64,000 nt of DNA, taken from positions 266,802 to 330,801 of the forward strand of contig NZ_JAQMYP010000004.1 of the NCBI RefSeq assembly GCF_028369295.1. The letters run 5' to 3'. Below the pieces are notes generated by a model. That model searched no databases. It worked only from the letters and a program-made list of their open reading frames with translations, and was not told the origin of the DNA. The DNA comes from Streptomyces sp. HD. GTDB lineage: Bacteria; Actinomycetota; Actinomycetes; Streptomycetales; Streptomycetaceae. Below, piece after piece: positions 24,691 through 33,586 of this stretch (its first letter is position 1; every line of letters begins with the position of its first letter). Made by a program: the position numbers and the translations under genes.

Positions 24691-25861
24691 GCTGCGCCGC
24701 GGCACCGACCGTCTCCAGCCAGTTGACGTCGTAGCTCAGCACGAGCCGTCCGTCGCCGCTCAGCTCGGGGTGCACCTGCGGGTTGTAGGCGGCCACCTGC
24801 GCGCCCTGCGGCAGCGACGGGCTGAAGTCCTTCGTCGGCCCGTGCCACGGACCGGTCGGCGAGCAGGCCCAGTACGACGTCACGGTCGACAGCCCCTCGG
24901 TGCCCGCGGCCATGGTGAACAGGACGTACGTCCCCCGCACCCGCGCCACCGAGAACGCGCTGCCCACCCCGGTGCGCTGTCCGTCCCCGAGCACCGCACG
25001 CGGCCGGGCGCCCGCGTCGGCCCACGCGGAGCCGTTCCAGTACCGCCAGGCCCCCGGCTCCGCGAGCCTGCCCTCGGGCACGCGGGCGACATACGCCCGC
25101 GAGGCCGGCCGGGACGCGGCCTGACCGTCGTCACCGCCGAAGACATACGTCCAGCCGTCCTCCTCGACCAGCGTCGTGCCGAACAGCACCCGCCGGGACG
25201 GATCGGGCACCAGCTGCTGGTCGAGGACCTTCACGACCGACTCGACCTTGAGGTCGGGCAGCGACAGCGTGGCGACCTCGGTGGCCGTCGGCACGCCGTA
25301 GATCCAGGGCGCCTGCCCGGCCGTGCGCACCCACAGCAGCACCCGCAGCACCTTCTCGGACGAGCCGGGGGAGCGCGGCTCGACCCGGGCCGCGACCGGC
25401 CAGCGCCACTGGTTCGGGGCGGGATCGGGGAAGAGCGGGGCGGGCAGAGTGCTCTCCAGCCGTCCGTCGCGCATCACGACCGCCGAGTTGCGCACCAGCG
25501 GGGCGGTCGTGTCCCGCCAGGTGACGGACTCGCCGAACGGGTTGGGCGGGGCGTGCACCCGGCCCAGATAGGTGTCCGAGAACAGCCACAGCACCCGGCC
25601 GTCCGGCAGCCGCACCGAGTGGGTGCCGTCGCCGCCGGTCCAGTCGTCGCCGCGGGCGGGGTCGTCGCCGTAGCGGGCGAACTCTGCGGTGAGACCGGCC
25701 TCGGCGGACCAGGCCGCGACCGAGTGCGGGGCGCACGCGTCACCGCCCTCCCGTTCGCCGTCGTCCGGGAGGGCGGTGAGCAGCACGGCCGCGAGGACCA
25801 GAACCAGCAGGAGTCCCAGACCGGTTCCGGTGCGCTGTCGTGCTCGTGCGTCGTCGGGCAC
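24626..25861 (-). CDS. Membrane-anchored DUF4185-domain protein
   Basis: A 411-residue protein with one N-terminal hydrophobic helix (about residues 13-32, GLLLVLVLAAVLLTAL), then an extracellular DUF4185 domain, a five-bladed-propeller type related to glycoside hydrolases. DGTHSVRLPDGRVLWLFSDTYLG is the hallmark, followed by repeated blades (GGDDGQA, TSYWACSPTGPW). The function is unproven; relatives sit among carbohydrate enzymes. The start is a GTG at 25861, 19 bp after the sialidase stop, so both are probably one transcript. No strong ribosome-binding site is visible. Its 3' end overlaps the BASS gene by 65 bp. Confidence 0.75.
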   Translation of the reverse strand: MPDDARARQRTGTGLGLLLVLVLAAVLLTALPDDGEREGGDACAPHSVAAWSAEAGLTAEFARYGDDPARGDDWTGGDGTHSVRLPDGRVLWLFSDTYLGRVHAPPNPFGESVTWRDTTAPLVRNSAVVMRDGRLESTLPAPLFPDPAPNQWRWPVAARVEPRSPGSSEKVLRVLLWVRTAGQAPWIYGVPTATEVATLSLPDLKVESVVKVLDQQLVPDPSRRVLFGTTLVEEDGWTYVFGGDDGQAASRPASRAYVARVPEGRLAEPGAWRYWNGSAWADAGARPRAVLGDGQRTGVGSAFSVARVRGTYVLFTMAAGTEGLSTVTSYWACSPTGPWHGPTKDFSPSLPQGAQVAAYNPQVHPELSGDGRLVLSYDVNWLETVGAAAQLNRNVSLYRPRFVTLRVAPTR

Positions 25862-25880
25862 GCCAGGGACGTTAGTGGCC

Positions 25881-27761
25881 TCAGCGCACCTGGTCCATGG
25901 GCAGCCACAGGACGGTGTCGGCGGTGGTCGCGGGCCTACGGGCGGTGACCTGCGCCGCCGCCCGGATCTCGGCGTCGCCCAGTGCCCGGTTCCACACATG
26001 GACGTCGTCGATAGCGCCGGTGAGGAACGCCCGGCCGTCCATGCGCTGGCCGACGTGCACACCGAACGGCGAGTTGCGGCTGACCGAGCCCGCCACGTCC
26101 GCGGTGCTGAGCGCCGTACCGTCGAGGAACAGCGTCAGCTTTCCGCCGCCGCGCCGCAGGGCGAGGTGGTGCCAGCGGCCGTCGTTGCGGGCGCCGTTGA
26201 ACCACACGGACGCGGTGCGCACGGTCCGGAATCCCTCCCGTGTGGTGATCAGGGCCCGCACCCGGTCGTTGTCGGGCTCGCCGCGCAGCCAGACCTGGGG
26301 CTGAGTGGTGCCGATCCCGCCCATCCACAGGAACGGCTGCTCGCCGGACGCGGCCGAGTAGCGGAAGAACAGCGACGCCGTGAAGTCCCCGTCGCCGAGC
26401 GGGAGTCGGGAGCGGTACGGCAGGCGTACGGCGTCGTCCTTGCCGTCGAACGCCACGGCGCCCGCGAACACCCCGTTCGTGGTGCTCGGGCTGCCGAGGA
26501 CGGTCGCCCGGGGTGCGCCCAGGGCCAGGTCGGGGGTGGTCGGGTCAGGGGCGCGGCGCGGGCCGAGCCAGTCCTCGTTGAAGCGGGCGAAGCGGATCTC
26601 GTCGCGGGCGTCGACGGCGCCGCCCTCGTACATCAGGCCCACGGTGGACGCGTCGACGGCCACCATGTCGGAGTAGCCCGTCCAGTCCGTGGCGACGACC
26701 TTGCCGCGGTCGGCGCTCTCCCAGGTCTCGCCGCCATCGTAGGAGGACCGGATCATCATGGTCCGGCGGCGGTCGGGGTCGCCGGGGGCGGACAGCAGTA
26801 TCCGGTTGCCCATGCGCAGCGTGGCGGCCTGGACCTGCGGCGTGTACAGGTCCGGCAGGCCGTGGAAGGGGCCGGTGAAGCTGTCGCCGCCGTCGCGGCT
26901 GAACGTCTGGGAGCGGTGGCCGAGGTCGGAGCCGTCCTGCTCCCGGCCGCTGATGATGATCGTGCCGTCGGTGTGCTCGGTGAGGGTCACCTCGGAGGGC
27001 TTCTGCCGGAAGGTGCCGTCGGCGGCGGCGATGGGCCAGGAGTCGGTGGCGCCGATCCGCCAGGTGTCCCCGCCGTCGTCGCTGACGATGAGCGCGGCGT
27101 GGTTGGCGGAGACCCGAGTGCCGTCCCAGGTCTCGGTGTTGACGCCGAAGACCAGGCGTCCGGCGTGCTTGCCCCGGGTGAGCTGGATGCCGTGCACGGG
27201 CCCGGTGGCGTACCAGGAGTTCCACTCCTTCGGCAGTATCTGGTCGCTCAGATTGCGCGGCGCGGACCAGGTCCGGCCGTCGTCGTCGCTGTACTGCAGA
27301 TGAGGAGTGCGGTCACACGGCACCGAGCAACTGCCACTGTCCGTACGGCCCGTGTTGTACGTCTCGGCGAGCAGGATGCGGCCGGTCTCATGGTCCACGA
27401 TCGGTGCCGGGTTGCCGTGCGTGTCGCCGCCGCCGTCGTTGACCACCTGGAGCGGTCCCCAGGTGCGGCCACCGTCCGTCGACCGCTTGAGCACGATGTC
27501 GATGTCGGCGGCGTCCCCGCAGTTCAGCACCCGCCCCTCGGCGAACGCCAGCAGCGTGCCGTCCTTGGTCTTCACGATCGCCGGGATGCGGTAGCAGGCG
27601 TAGCCCGGGTCCTGGTCGGCCCGGAAGATGACCTGCTGCTCGAACAGCGGTGTCCGGCTTGCGGGTTGGGACTGGGCCGGACTCGACGTCGCGGCCGTCG
27701 CCGTGGTGGCGACGGCCGCGATCAGGGCAGCTCTGAGGCGTGCGCGAACTCTTGACGGCAT
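25881..27761 (-). CDS. Secreted exo-alpha-sialidase (GH33) with C-terminal LamG domain
   Basis: A 626-residue secreted enzyme that removes terminal sialic acids. A signal peptide (1-32) precedes the GH33 propeller, marked by the arginine motif YRIPAIV near residue 57 and five Asp-boxes (STDGGRTWG, SDDDGRTWS, SDDGGDTWR, SRDGGDSFT, SYDGGETWE). Catalytic candidates are the Asp in ADIDIVLK, the Glu in MYEGG and the Tyr in WTGYSDM. About residues 440-626 form a concanavalin/LamG-like domain (GAVAFDGKDDAVRLPY, DGRWHHLALRRGGGKLTLFLDG, GAIDDVHVWNRAL) that likely binds glycans. ATG start after GAAGGGCGGG. Upstream lies an imperfect 15-bp palindrome (27814-27828). Confidence 0.9.
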   Translation of the reverse strand: MPSRVRARLRAALIAAVATTATAATSSPAQSQPASRTPLFEQQVIFRADQDPGYACYRIPAIVKTKDGTLLAFAEGRVLNCGDAADIDIVLKRSTDGGRTWGPLQVVNDGGGDTHGNPAPIVDHETGRILLAETYNTGRTDSGSCSVPCDRTPHLQYSDDDGRTWSAPRNLSDQILPKEWNSWYATGPVHGIQLTRGKHAGRLVFGVNTETWDGTRVSANHAALIVSDDGGDTWRIGATDSWPIAAADGTFRQKPSEVTLTEHTDGTIIISGREQDGSDLGHRSQTFSRDGGDSFTGPFHGLPDLYTPQVQAATLRMGNRILLSAPGDPDRRRTMMIRSSYDGGETWESADRGKVVATDWTGYSDMVAVDASTVGLMYEGGAVDARDEIRFARFNEDWLGPRRAPDPTTPDLALGAPRATVLGSPSTTNGVFAGAVAFDGKDDAVRLPYRSRLPLGDGDFTASLFFRYSAASGEQPFLWMGGIGTTQPQVWLRGEPDNDRVRALITTREGFRTVRTASVWFNGARNDGRWHHLALRRGGGKLTLFLDGTALSTADVAGSVSRNSPFGVHVGQRMDGRAFLTGAIDDVHVWNRALGDAEIRAAAQVTARRPATTADTVLWLPMDQVR

Positions 27762-27893
27762 GGTGCGGCCCGCCCTTCATCGTCTGGTTTTGGGTCCAGG
27801 CATCTGAACATTCGGACATCCCACGTCCAAGGTGCGCATTACAGACGTTAGTTGGGCTATCGCACACATCACAAGAACCGTGCACGTGTCACA

Positions 27894-28811
27894 TCACGGA
27901 TGGAGTACTACTTTCCCCCGGTTGGCCCGCGCCTCGATGGCCGCATGCGCCCCGGCCGCCTCCTCCAGTGCGAACTCGCCGTGCACGGCGGGTCTGACGA
28001 CCCCCTCCTCGAACAGCTGCCACAGCTCCCCCCGCCACCGCTCGTACAACTCCGGCCGCCCGCGAGCGATCCGCGCCATCTGGAACCCGATGACGGACTT
28101 GGCGCCCACGAGGAGGTCGTACGCCTGGATCGTCCCGCCCCCCGAGCTGTACGCCACGAGCCGCCCGCCCGGGGCGAGCGCGGCCAGGGCGGGAGTGAGC
28201 AGGTCGCCGCCGACCGCGTCGAGGGCATAGTCGAAGGGCTCCCCCCAGCTGTCCTCCCCGTACCCCACCACGCCATCGACGCCGAGGGAGCGCACGAAGT
28301 CCGCCTTGGCCGGATCGGACACGGCGCCCACGACCCGCCCGGCACCCCGCACCCGTGCGAGCTGCACGGCGAGATGCCCGACCCCGCTGGCCGCGGCGGT
28401 GACCAGCGCCGCCTCCCCGCGCTCGGGCCGGGCGGCCTCCAGTGCGCCGAGCGCGACCAGGCCGCTGCGTACGAGGGCGACCGCGTCGGTGGCGGTGGCG
28501 GTGTCGGGCACCGGAGAGGCCATGGCCTCGTGCAGAAGCGCGTAGTCGGCGTACCCGTGCCCGAAGCACAGGCCGGTCACGCGGTCGCCGCCCCGGAAGT
28601 GGGTGACTTCGGCACCCACGGCCACGACCTGCCCCGCGATCTCGCCGCCCAGCGGTATGGGCTCGGCGGCCTCGGTGACCTTGCGGACGACGGGCAGCGT
28701 GACGCCGATCGCCTCGCAGCGGACGAGGAGCTCGCCGGGGCCCGGTTCGGGGACGGGGGTTTCCTCCAGGAACAGGGGGCCGCCGGGGGAGTCGTAGCGG
28801 ACGCGGCGCAT
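27894..28811 (-). CDS. NADPH:quinone reductase-like zinc-independent MDR oxidoreductase
   Basis: A 305-residue member of the medium-chain dehydrogenase family, quinone oxidoreductase branch. It has the GroES-like N-terminus (PVPEPGPGELLVRCEAIGVTLPVV), GGEIAGQVVAVGAEV, and the nucleotide-binding AAASGVGHLAVQLARVRGAGRVVGAV. The zinc ligands of alcohol dehydrogenases are absent. ATG at 28811 follows GGAGGT; an upstream in-frame ATG at 28826 lacks this. It is divergent from a MarR regulator, with two near-identical operators between them, which suggests repression by MarR and induction by a phenolic or quinone. Confidence 0.87.
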   Translation of the reverse strand: MRRVRYDSPGGPLFLEETPVPEPGPGELLVRCEAIGVTLPVVRKVTEAAEPIPLGGEIAGQVVAVGAEVTHFRGGDRVTGLCFGHGYADYALLHEAMASPVPDTATATDAVALVRSGLVALGALEAARPERGEAALVTAAASGVGHLAVQLARVRGAGRVVGAVSDPAKADFVRSLGVDGVVGYGEDSWGEPFDYALDAVGGDLLTPALAALAPGGRLVAYSSGGGTIQAYDLLVGAKSVIGFQMARIARGRPELYERWRGELWQLFEEGVVRPAVHGEFALEEAAGAHAAIEARANRGKVVLHP

Positions 28812-28828
28812 CGCACCTCCAGAAGTCA

Positions 28829-28841
28829 TTGGGAACACCAA
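28829..28841. promoter_or_regulatory. MarR-type operator, copy A
   Basis: TTGGGAACACCAA, 18 bp upstream of the quinone reductase start. It shares 11 of 13 bases with copy B and has the TTGG...CCAA inverted form. Confidence 0.7.
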
Positions 28842-28876
28842 CGGTTTCGACGGGGCCCGACGCTATAGGTCAATCG

Positions 28877-28889
28877 TTGGGAAGTCCAA
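28877..28889. promoter_or_regulatory. MarR-type operator, copy B
   Basis: TTGGGAAGTCCAA, 24 bp upstream of the marR start. The flanks extend the symmetry to CGTTGG...CCAATG. Centre-to-centre distance from copy A is 48 bp, so one copy covers each promoter. Confidence 0.72.
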
Positions 28890-28912
28890 TGAAATCTCGG
28901 TAGAGTGCCTGC

Positions 28913-29350
28913 ATGCCCGAAGCCCCGCTCCCCGCGATCCGTTCCCTGCCCAGCTGGCTGCTCGGCCGTGCCGCGGCCCGGGGCCGGGCGCTGGTGGCCG
29001 AGGCGCTGGCCGCGGAGGGCATGAAGATGTGGCACCACGTCGTCCTCTCCGCCGTCCGCGACCTCGCCCCCGTCGCGCAGGCGGACCTCGGCCGCGGTGT
29101 GCGGATCGACCCCAAGGACCTGGTCGGGATCCTGAACGACCTGCAGTCCGCCGGCCTGGTCGTCCGCGCTCCGGATCCGAACGACCGCCGTAAGAACGCG
29201 GTGTCCCTCACCGACGATGGGGCGCGTCTACTCAAGCGCTGCGAGAAGGCGGCGCGCGAGGCCAACGACGCGCTCCTCGCACCGCTCACCGCGGCCGAAC
29301 GCGACCGGTTCATGGACCTGTTGATCCGGATTTCCGGTACACAGAGCTGA
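28913..29350 (+). CDS. MarR-family transcriptional regulator
   Basis: A 145-residue winged-helix protein. The recognition region is AQADLGRGVRIDPKDLVGILNDLQSAGLVVRAPDPNDRRKNAVSLTDDG with the DRRKNAVSLT beta-wing typical of MarR. N- and C-terminal helices form the dimer. Its gene is divergent from the quinone reductase, with operator-like copies at each start, which points to autoregulation. It is followed 19 bp later by the isochorismatase-like gene, which may share the transcript. Confidence 0.88.
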   Translation: MPEAPLPAIRSLPSWLLGRAAARGRALVAEALAAEGMKMWHHVVLSAVRDLAPVAQADLGRGVRIDPKDLVGILNDLQSAGLVVRAPDPNDRRKNAVSLTDDGARLLKRCEKAAREANDALLAPLTAAERDRFMDLLIRISGTQS

Positions 29351-29369
29351 CGGCGGATAACGTTCCGTC

Positions 29370-29897
29370 ATGACCGCACCTCTCGCGCTCGACCCCGACC
29401 ACACCGCCCTGCTGCTCGTCGACCTGATGGACCGCATCGTCGCGCTGCCTCTGGAACCCCGTAAGGGAACCGAAGTCCTGGCCGCCTGCGAGGAGTTGGC
29501 GACCGCCTTCCGCAGCGCCGGAGCGCCGGTCGTGCTCGTCCGTGTCGAACGCCCCGGCGTCGCCGAACAGCCGCCCGGCAGCGCCCTCGCGGCAGGACTG
29601 CTGGGGGACGGCGACATCGAGATCGTGAAGCGGACCATCGGCGGCTTCCAGGGCACCGGCCTCGACGACCGCCTCCGCGAACACGGCATCACCACCCTGT
29701 TGTTCGGCGGCATCGCCACCAACCTGGGCGTCGAGTCCACGGCCCGCGCCGCCGCCGACCTCGGCTACGAGCTGGTCTTCGTGGAGGACGCGATGACGGC
29801 GTTCACGGCAGCGGAACACGACGCGTCGGTGCGCCTCGACTTCCCGAGGCTGGGGTCGGTGGTGCGGGCGGCGCAGGTGCGCTTCATGGGCGGCTGA
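29370..29897 (+). CDS. Isochorismatase-family hydrolase lacking the catalytic cysteine
   Basis: A 175-residue alpha/beta hydrolase-like protein of the isochorismatase (cysteine hydrolase) family. The N-terminal Asp is in LLLVDLMDRI (Asp18), the Lys in EIVKRT, and the third motif reads GGIATNLGVESTARAA. Amidohydrolase members have Cys at the Gly in NLG; here the Cys is missing, as in true isochorismatases, which hydrolyse a vinyl ether. It follows marR by 19 bp and so may be part of the same aromatic-compound response. No strong ribosome-binding site is visible. Confidence 0.8.
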   Translation: MTAPLALDPDHTALLLVDLMDRIVALPLEPRKGTEVLAACEELATAFRSAGAPVVLVRVERPGVAEQPPGSALAAGLLGDGDIEIVKRTIGGFQGTGLDDRLREHGITTLLFGGIATNLGVESTARAAADLGYELVFVEDAMTAFTAAEHDASVRLDFPRLGSVVRAAQVRFMGG

Positions 29898-29953
29898 GTC
29901 GGCGGGGCCGAACCCGGCCGCGGCCCGGTGCGCGCAGGCAGTGCACAAGAACA

Positions 29954-30006
29954 GCGGGGCCCCAGTACGGCGCAGGGGGCGCTCCCCGCCGGTTTCGGGG
30001 CCCCGC
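29954..30006. terminator. Hairpin between isochorismatase-like and fdhD genes
   Basis: GCGGGGCCCC (29954-29963) pairs perfectly with GGGGCCCCGC (29997-30006); the intervening loop is itself GC-rich and can fold. It lies between two convergent genes. Confidence 0.5.
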
Positions 30007-30027
30007 CGCCGTGTCGCGGGGAGCCGG

Positions 30028-30876
30028 TCAGGCCTGGGCGGCCGCGGTCCGCAGGGCGAGCCGGTGTTCGCCCGCGTACACGTTCATGGAGCTGCCCCTC
30101 AGGAAGCCCACCAGCGTCAGCCCGGTCTCCGCGGCCAGGTCCACCGCCAGCGAGGACGGCGCCGAGACCGCCGCGAGCACGGGGATCCCCGCCATCACCG
30201 CCTTCTGCGCCAACTCGAAACTGGCCCGCCCCGAGACCAGCAGGATCGTCCGGGACAGCGGCAGGGAGCCGTTCTGCAGGGCGCGGCCGACGAGCTTGTC
30301 GACCGCGTTGTGCCGGCCCACGTCCTCGCGTATGTCCAGCAGTTCGCCGTCCTCGGTGAACAGGGCCGCCGCGTGCAGGCCCCCGGTCCGGTCGAAGACC
30401 CGCTGAGCCGCGCGGAGCCGGTCGGGGAGGTCCGCGAGCAGTTCGGGCTCGACCCGGACCGGGGGAGTGTCCGCGATCGGCCAGCGGGCCGTCGTTCGGA
30501 CGGCGTCCAGGGACGCCTTGCCGCACAGCCCGCAGGACGACGTCGTGTACACGTTCCGTTCGAGGGTGATGTCGGGGATGACCACGCCCGGCGCGGTCCG
30601 CACGTCCACCACGTTGTACGTGTTGGAGCCGTCGACCGTGGCGCCCGCGCAGTAGACGATGTTCTGCAGGTCGGACCCCTCGGCGAGCACCCCCTCGCTC
30701 ACCAGGAACCCGGCGGCCAGCGCGAAGTCGTCACCCGGCGTGCGCATCGTGATCGCGAGCGGCTTGCCGTTGAGGCGGATCTCCAGCGGTTCCTCGGCGA
30801 CGAGGGTGTCCGGCCGGGTGGAGACGGCCCCGTCCCGGATCCGGATCACCTTGCGTCGTTCCGTGACTCGTCCCAT
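30028..30876 (-). CDS. fdhD: Formate dehydrogenase accessory sulfurtransferase FdhD
   Basis: A 282-residue cytoplasmic protein that carries sulfur from a cysteine desulfurase to the molybdenum of formate dehydrogenase, which is required for activity. The sulfur-carrying CxxC lies at Cys115/Cys118 in [10 protein letters not shown], and [16 protein letters not shown] plus [15 protein letters not shown] and [12 protein letters not shown] are family signatures. The ATG start is 8 bp after the stop of the formate dehydrogenase iron-sulfur subunit, so it is the last gene of the fdh operon. Fully consistent with the dehydrogenase genes beside it. Confidence 0.95.
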   Translation of the reverse strand: MGRVTERRKVIRIRDGAVSTRPDTLVAEEPLEIRLNGKPLAITMRTPGDDFALAAGFLVSEGVLAEGSDLQNIVYCAGATVDGSNTYNVVDVRTAPGVVIPDITLERNVYTTSSCGLCGKASLDAVRTTARWPIADTPPVRVEPELLADLPDRLRAAQRVFDRTGGLHAAALFTEDGELLDIREDVGRHNAVDKLVGRALQNGSLPLSRTILLVSGRASFELAQKAVMAGIPVLAAVSAPSSLAVDLAAETGLTLVGFLRGSSMNVYAGEHRLALRTAAAQA

Positions 30877-30884
30877 GTCGTGCC

Positions 30885-31745
30885 TCAGTCCCGGTTCTGT
30901 ACGTGCTGGTAGCCGAAACGGCCCTTGATGCAGAGGTTGCCGTGGGTCACCGGGTTGTCGTGCGGTGACGTGACCTTCACGATCTCATTGTCCTGCACGT
31001 GGAGCGTGAGGTTGCAGCCCACACCGCAGTACGCGCACACGGTGGTCGTCTCGGTCTGCTCGGACTCGTTCCACGTACCCGCCGCCCGCATGTCGAACTC
31101 GGACTTGAAGGACAGCGCCCCCGTCGGACACACCTCGATGCAGTTCCCGCAGTACACGCACGCCGAGTCGGTGAGCGGAGCGTCATGCTCCACCGCGATC
31201 CGCGCGTCGAATCCGCGCCCGGCGACGGAGATCGCGAAGCTGTTCTGCCACTGGTCCCCACATGCGTCCACGCACTTGTAACAGAGGATGCACTTGTCGT
31301 AGTCCCGCACGTACAGCTCGTTGTCGAGCTTCGGCTCCTCGTCGAGTCGCGCCGCGTCCGGCCCGAAGCGGTCCGGTTTCGCCTCGTACTTCTTGATCCA
31401 CCCGGCGACCTTCGGGGTCGTCGACAAGTCGACCGAGGACGCGAGCAGCTCCAGGACGATCTTCCGGCTGTGCCGCGCCCGCTCGGTGGAGGTCCTCACC
31501 TCCATGCCTGGCTCGGCCTTCCGCGAGCAGGCGGGTACCAGGGTCCTGGACCCCTCGACCTCCACGACACACACCCGGCAGGCGTTCTTGGGCCTCAGGG
31601 TGTCCCCTTCGCACAGGGTCGGGATGTCCTTCCCGGCCGCCCGGCAGGCGTCGAGGATCGTGGAGCCCTCCGTCGTGCGCACGGGCTCCCCGTCGATGGT
31701 GAACTCCAGCAGCCGGCGCGGGATCCCCAGCGGTACCACGGTCAT
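30885..31745 (-). CDS. Formate dehydrogenase iron-sulfur subunit (N-terminal part of split FdhA)
   Basis: A 286-residue electron-transfer protein. Residues about 10-90 are a [2Fe-2S] ferredoxin domain (Cys in TLCEG, NACRVC, VPAC). About 140-215 hold two [4Fe-4S] sites ([12 protein letters not shown] and [12 protein letters not shown]). The C-terminal 55 residues are the Mo/W-bisPGD N-terminal [4Fe-4S] domain ([10 protein letters not shown], then [14 protein letters not shown]), which in most formate dehydrogenases is the front of the catalytic chain. Here that front ends as a separate gene and the catalytic remainder is at 33587-35512. The ATG overlaps the stop of the upstream gene by 4 bp (ATGA), indicating coupling. 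Confidence 0.88.
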   Translation of the reverse strand: MTVVPLGIPRRLLEFTIDGEPVRTTEGSTILDACRAAGKDIPTLCEGDTLRPKNACRVCVVEVEGSRTLVPACSRKAEPGMEVRTSTERARHSRKIVLELLASSVDLSTTPKVAGWIKKYEAKPDRFGPDAARLDEEPKLDNELYVRDYDKCILCYKCVDACGDQWQNSFAISVAGRGFDARIAVEHDAPLTDSACVYCGNCIEVCPTGALSFKSEFDMRAAGTWNESEQTETTTVCAYCGVGCNLTLHVQDNEIVKVTSPHDNPVTHGNLCIKGRFGYQHVQNRD

Positions 31746-33580
31746 TCGTACGCCCCCAGACGGTCGATGGCGGATTCCACGGCGTTCCACGCGGTCTGCC
31801 CCAGACCGCAGATCGAGGCGTCCCGCATGGCGCGGCCGACCTCTCTGAGCAGGGTGATGTCATCGGCGGCCGCCGCACCCGTGCGCTCCACGATGCGATG
31901 CAGCGCCTCCTCCTGCCGTACGGTCCCGACCCGGCACGGCACACACTGCCCGCACGACTCGTCCCGGAAGAACTCGGCGATCCGCAGCAGCAGCCGGGGC
32001 AGCGGGACAGTGCCGTCGAAGGCCATGACGACGCCCGAGCCGAGCGTCGCGCCCGCCTCCCGCGTGCCCTCGAAGGTGAGCGGGATGTCGGTCTCGTCCG
32101 GGCGTACGAAGCCGCCCGCGGCCCCGCCCAGCAGCACCGCCCGCAGTCCCTCCCGGACCCCGGCCAGCTCCAGCAGCTCGCCCAGCGTCGCGCCGAACGG
32201 CAGCTCGTAGATGCCGGGCCGCCGCACACTCCCGGACACGCAGAACAGCTTCGGTCCGGTGGACCTCTCCGTGCCGATCGCGGAGTATGCCGGGGCGCCC
32301 ATGGTCAGCACGGGCAACACGTTGACCAGCGTCTCCACGTTGTTCTCCACCGTCGGCTTGCCGAACAGCCCCTTCTCCACCGGGAACGGCGGCTTCGATC
32401 GCGGCTCGCCCCGGTAGCCCTCGACGGAGTTGAAGAGAGCCGTCTCCTCACCGCAGATGTAGGCCCCGGCCCCCCGCCGGATCTCGATGTCGAAGGCGTA
32501 CCCCTGCCCGAGGACGTCGTCCCCGAGCAGCCCGCGCGCGCGTGCCTGCGCGATGGCGTGCTCCAGGCGCCGCAGCGCCCGCGGGTACTCGCCGCGCAGA
32601 TACAGGTACCCCTTGTGCGCGCCCGTCGCATACGCCGCGATCGTCATCGACTCGACCAGCGCGTACGGGTCGCCCTCCATGATCACGCGGTCCTTGAAGG
32701 TGCCCGGCTCCGATTCGTCGGCGTTGCAGACGACGTAGTGGGGGTGGTCGGGCTGGGACGCCGTGGCCTGCCACTTGCGGCCGGTGGGGAAGGCGGCGCC
32801 GCCACGCCCGACCAGGCCGGAGTCGGTGACCTCGCGGATGACTCCGGCGGGACCGAGCTCGAAGGCCCGGCGCAGTGCGGTGTAGCCGCCGTGGGCGCGG
32901 TAGTCGTCCAGCGAGGACGGGTCGACGACTCCGACGCGCCGGAGCAGGGTCAGCGAGGGGTCCCCCGCCTGCGGTACCGCCATCGCCGCCGGCGGCTCCT
33001 CCGGCGCCGAGTCCGGCGCGCTCGCGGCGAGGACCGCGTCGTGCACGGTCGCCGGCGCCGAGACCGCCGTACGCACCGGATCCCCGGCCCTGATCGCGAG
33101 GGCCGCCGGAGCCCGCTCGCACAGCCCGAGACAGGGGCTGCGCTCGACGCCGACGCCGACGCCGCTCCCGAGACCGAGGCGTGCCTCGATGCCCGCGCAC
33201 AGTTCGCTCGCGCCGGCCGCCGCGCACGCGAGGTCAGTGCACACGTGGAGCACGGTCGCGGGACGCGGCTTGACCGAGAACATGGCGTAGAAGGTGGCGA
33301 CGCCGTACGCCTCCGACGGCGGCACCGTCAGCCGGCGGCACAGGTAGTCGAGGGCGCCCTCGCTGATCCAGCCGATCCGGTCGTTGATCGCGTGCAGCCC
33401 CGGCAACAGCAGATCGCGGCGGTCCCGGGCCTCGCGTCCGCCGCGGGCCCAGCGCAGGTCGGCGGCCCGCATCTCATCGCGGGCGGCGCCCTCCCAGGAG
33501 GACTCCGGCGGGCCCAACAGGGCGTCGACGGCCGCCCGTTCGTCGTCCGTCGGTTTGCTGTCACCGAAGCGCAGGTCCAC
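31742..33580 (-). CDS. NAD-dependent formate dehydrogenase beta/gamma fusion (NuoE-NuoF like)
   Basis: A 612-residue diaphorase subunit that passes electrons to NAD. Residues about 30-165 are NuoE-like, with [2Fe-2S] ligands Cys114, Cys119, Cys150 and Cys154. After an Ala/Pro linker the NuoF part follows: FMN/NADH motifs GRGGAAFPTGRKW and GAGAYICGEETALFNS, an SLBB/soluble-ligand domain and the [4Fe-4S] ESCGQCVPCRVG. Fusing E and F in one chain is common in soluble formate dehydrogenases. GTG start after GAGGTGA, 6 bp downstream of the catalytic subunit gene; its end overlaps the next gene by 4 bp. Confidence 0.93.
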   Translation of the reverse strand: MDLRFGDSKPTDDERAAVDALLGPPESSWEGAARDEMRAADLRWARGGREARDRRDLLLPGLHAINDRIGWISEGALDYLCRRLTVPPSEAYGVATFYAMFSVKPRPATVLHVCTDLACAAAGASELCAGIEARLGLGSGVGVGVERSPCLGLCERAPAALAIRAGDPVRTAVSAPATVHDAVLAASAPDSAPEEPPAAMAVPQAGDPSLTLLRRVGVVDPSSLDDYRAHGGYTALRRAFELGPAGVIREVTDSGLVGRGGAAFPTGRKWQATASQPDHPHYVVCNADESEPGTFKDRVIMEGDPYALVESMTIAAYATGAHKGYLYLRGEYPRALRRLEHAIAQARARGLLGDDVLGQGYAFDIEIRRGAGAYICGEETALFNSVEGYRGEPRSKPPFPVEKGLFGKPTVENNVETLVNVLPVLTMGAPAYSAIGTERSTGPKLFCVSGSVRRPGIYELPFGATLGELLELAGVREGLRAVLLGGAAGGFVRPDETDIPLTFEGTREAGATLGSGVVMAFDGTVPLPRLLLRIAEFFRDESCGQCVPCRVGTVRQEEALHRIVERTGAAAADDITLLREVGRAMRDASICGLGQTAWNAVESAIDRLGAYE

Positions 33581-33586
33581 TTGACG

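Noticed and set aside
29898..30027. Short frames in the gap between the isochorismatase-like gene and fdhD
   Set aside because: Low-complexity GC-rich sequence that folds into a terminator-like hairpin; no start with a ribosome-binding site.
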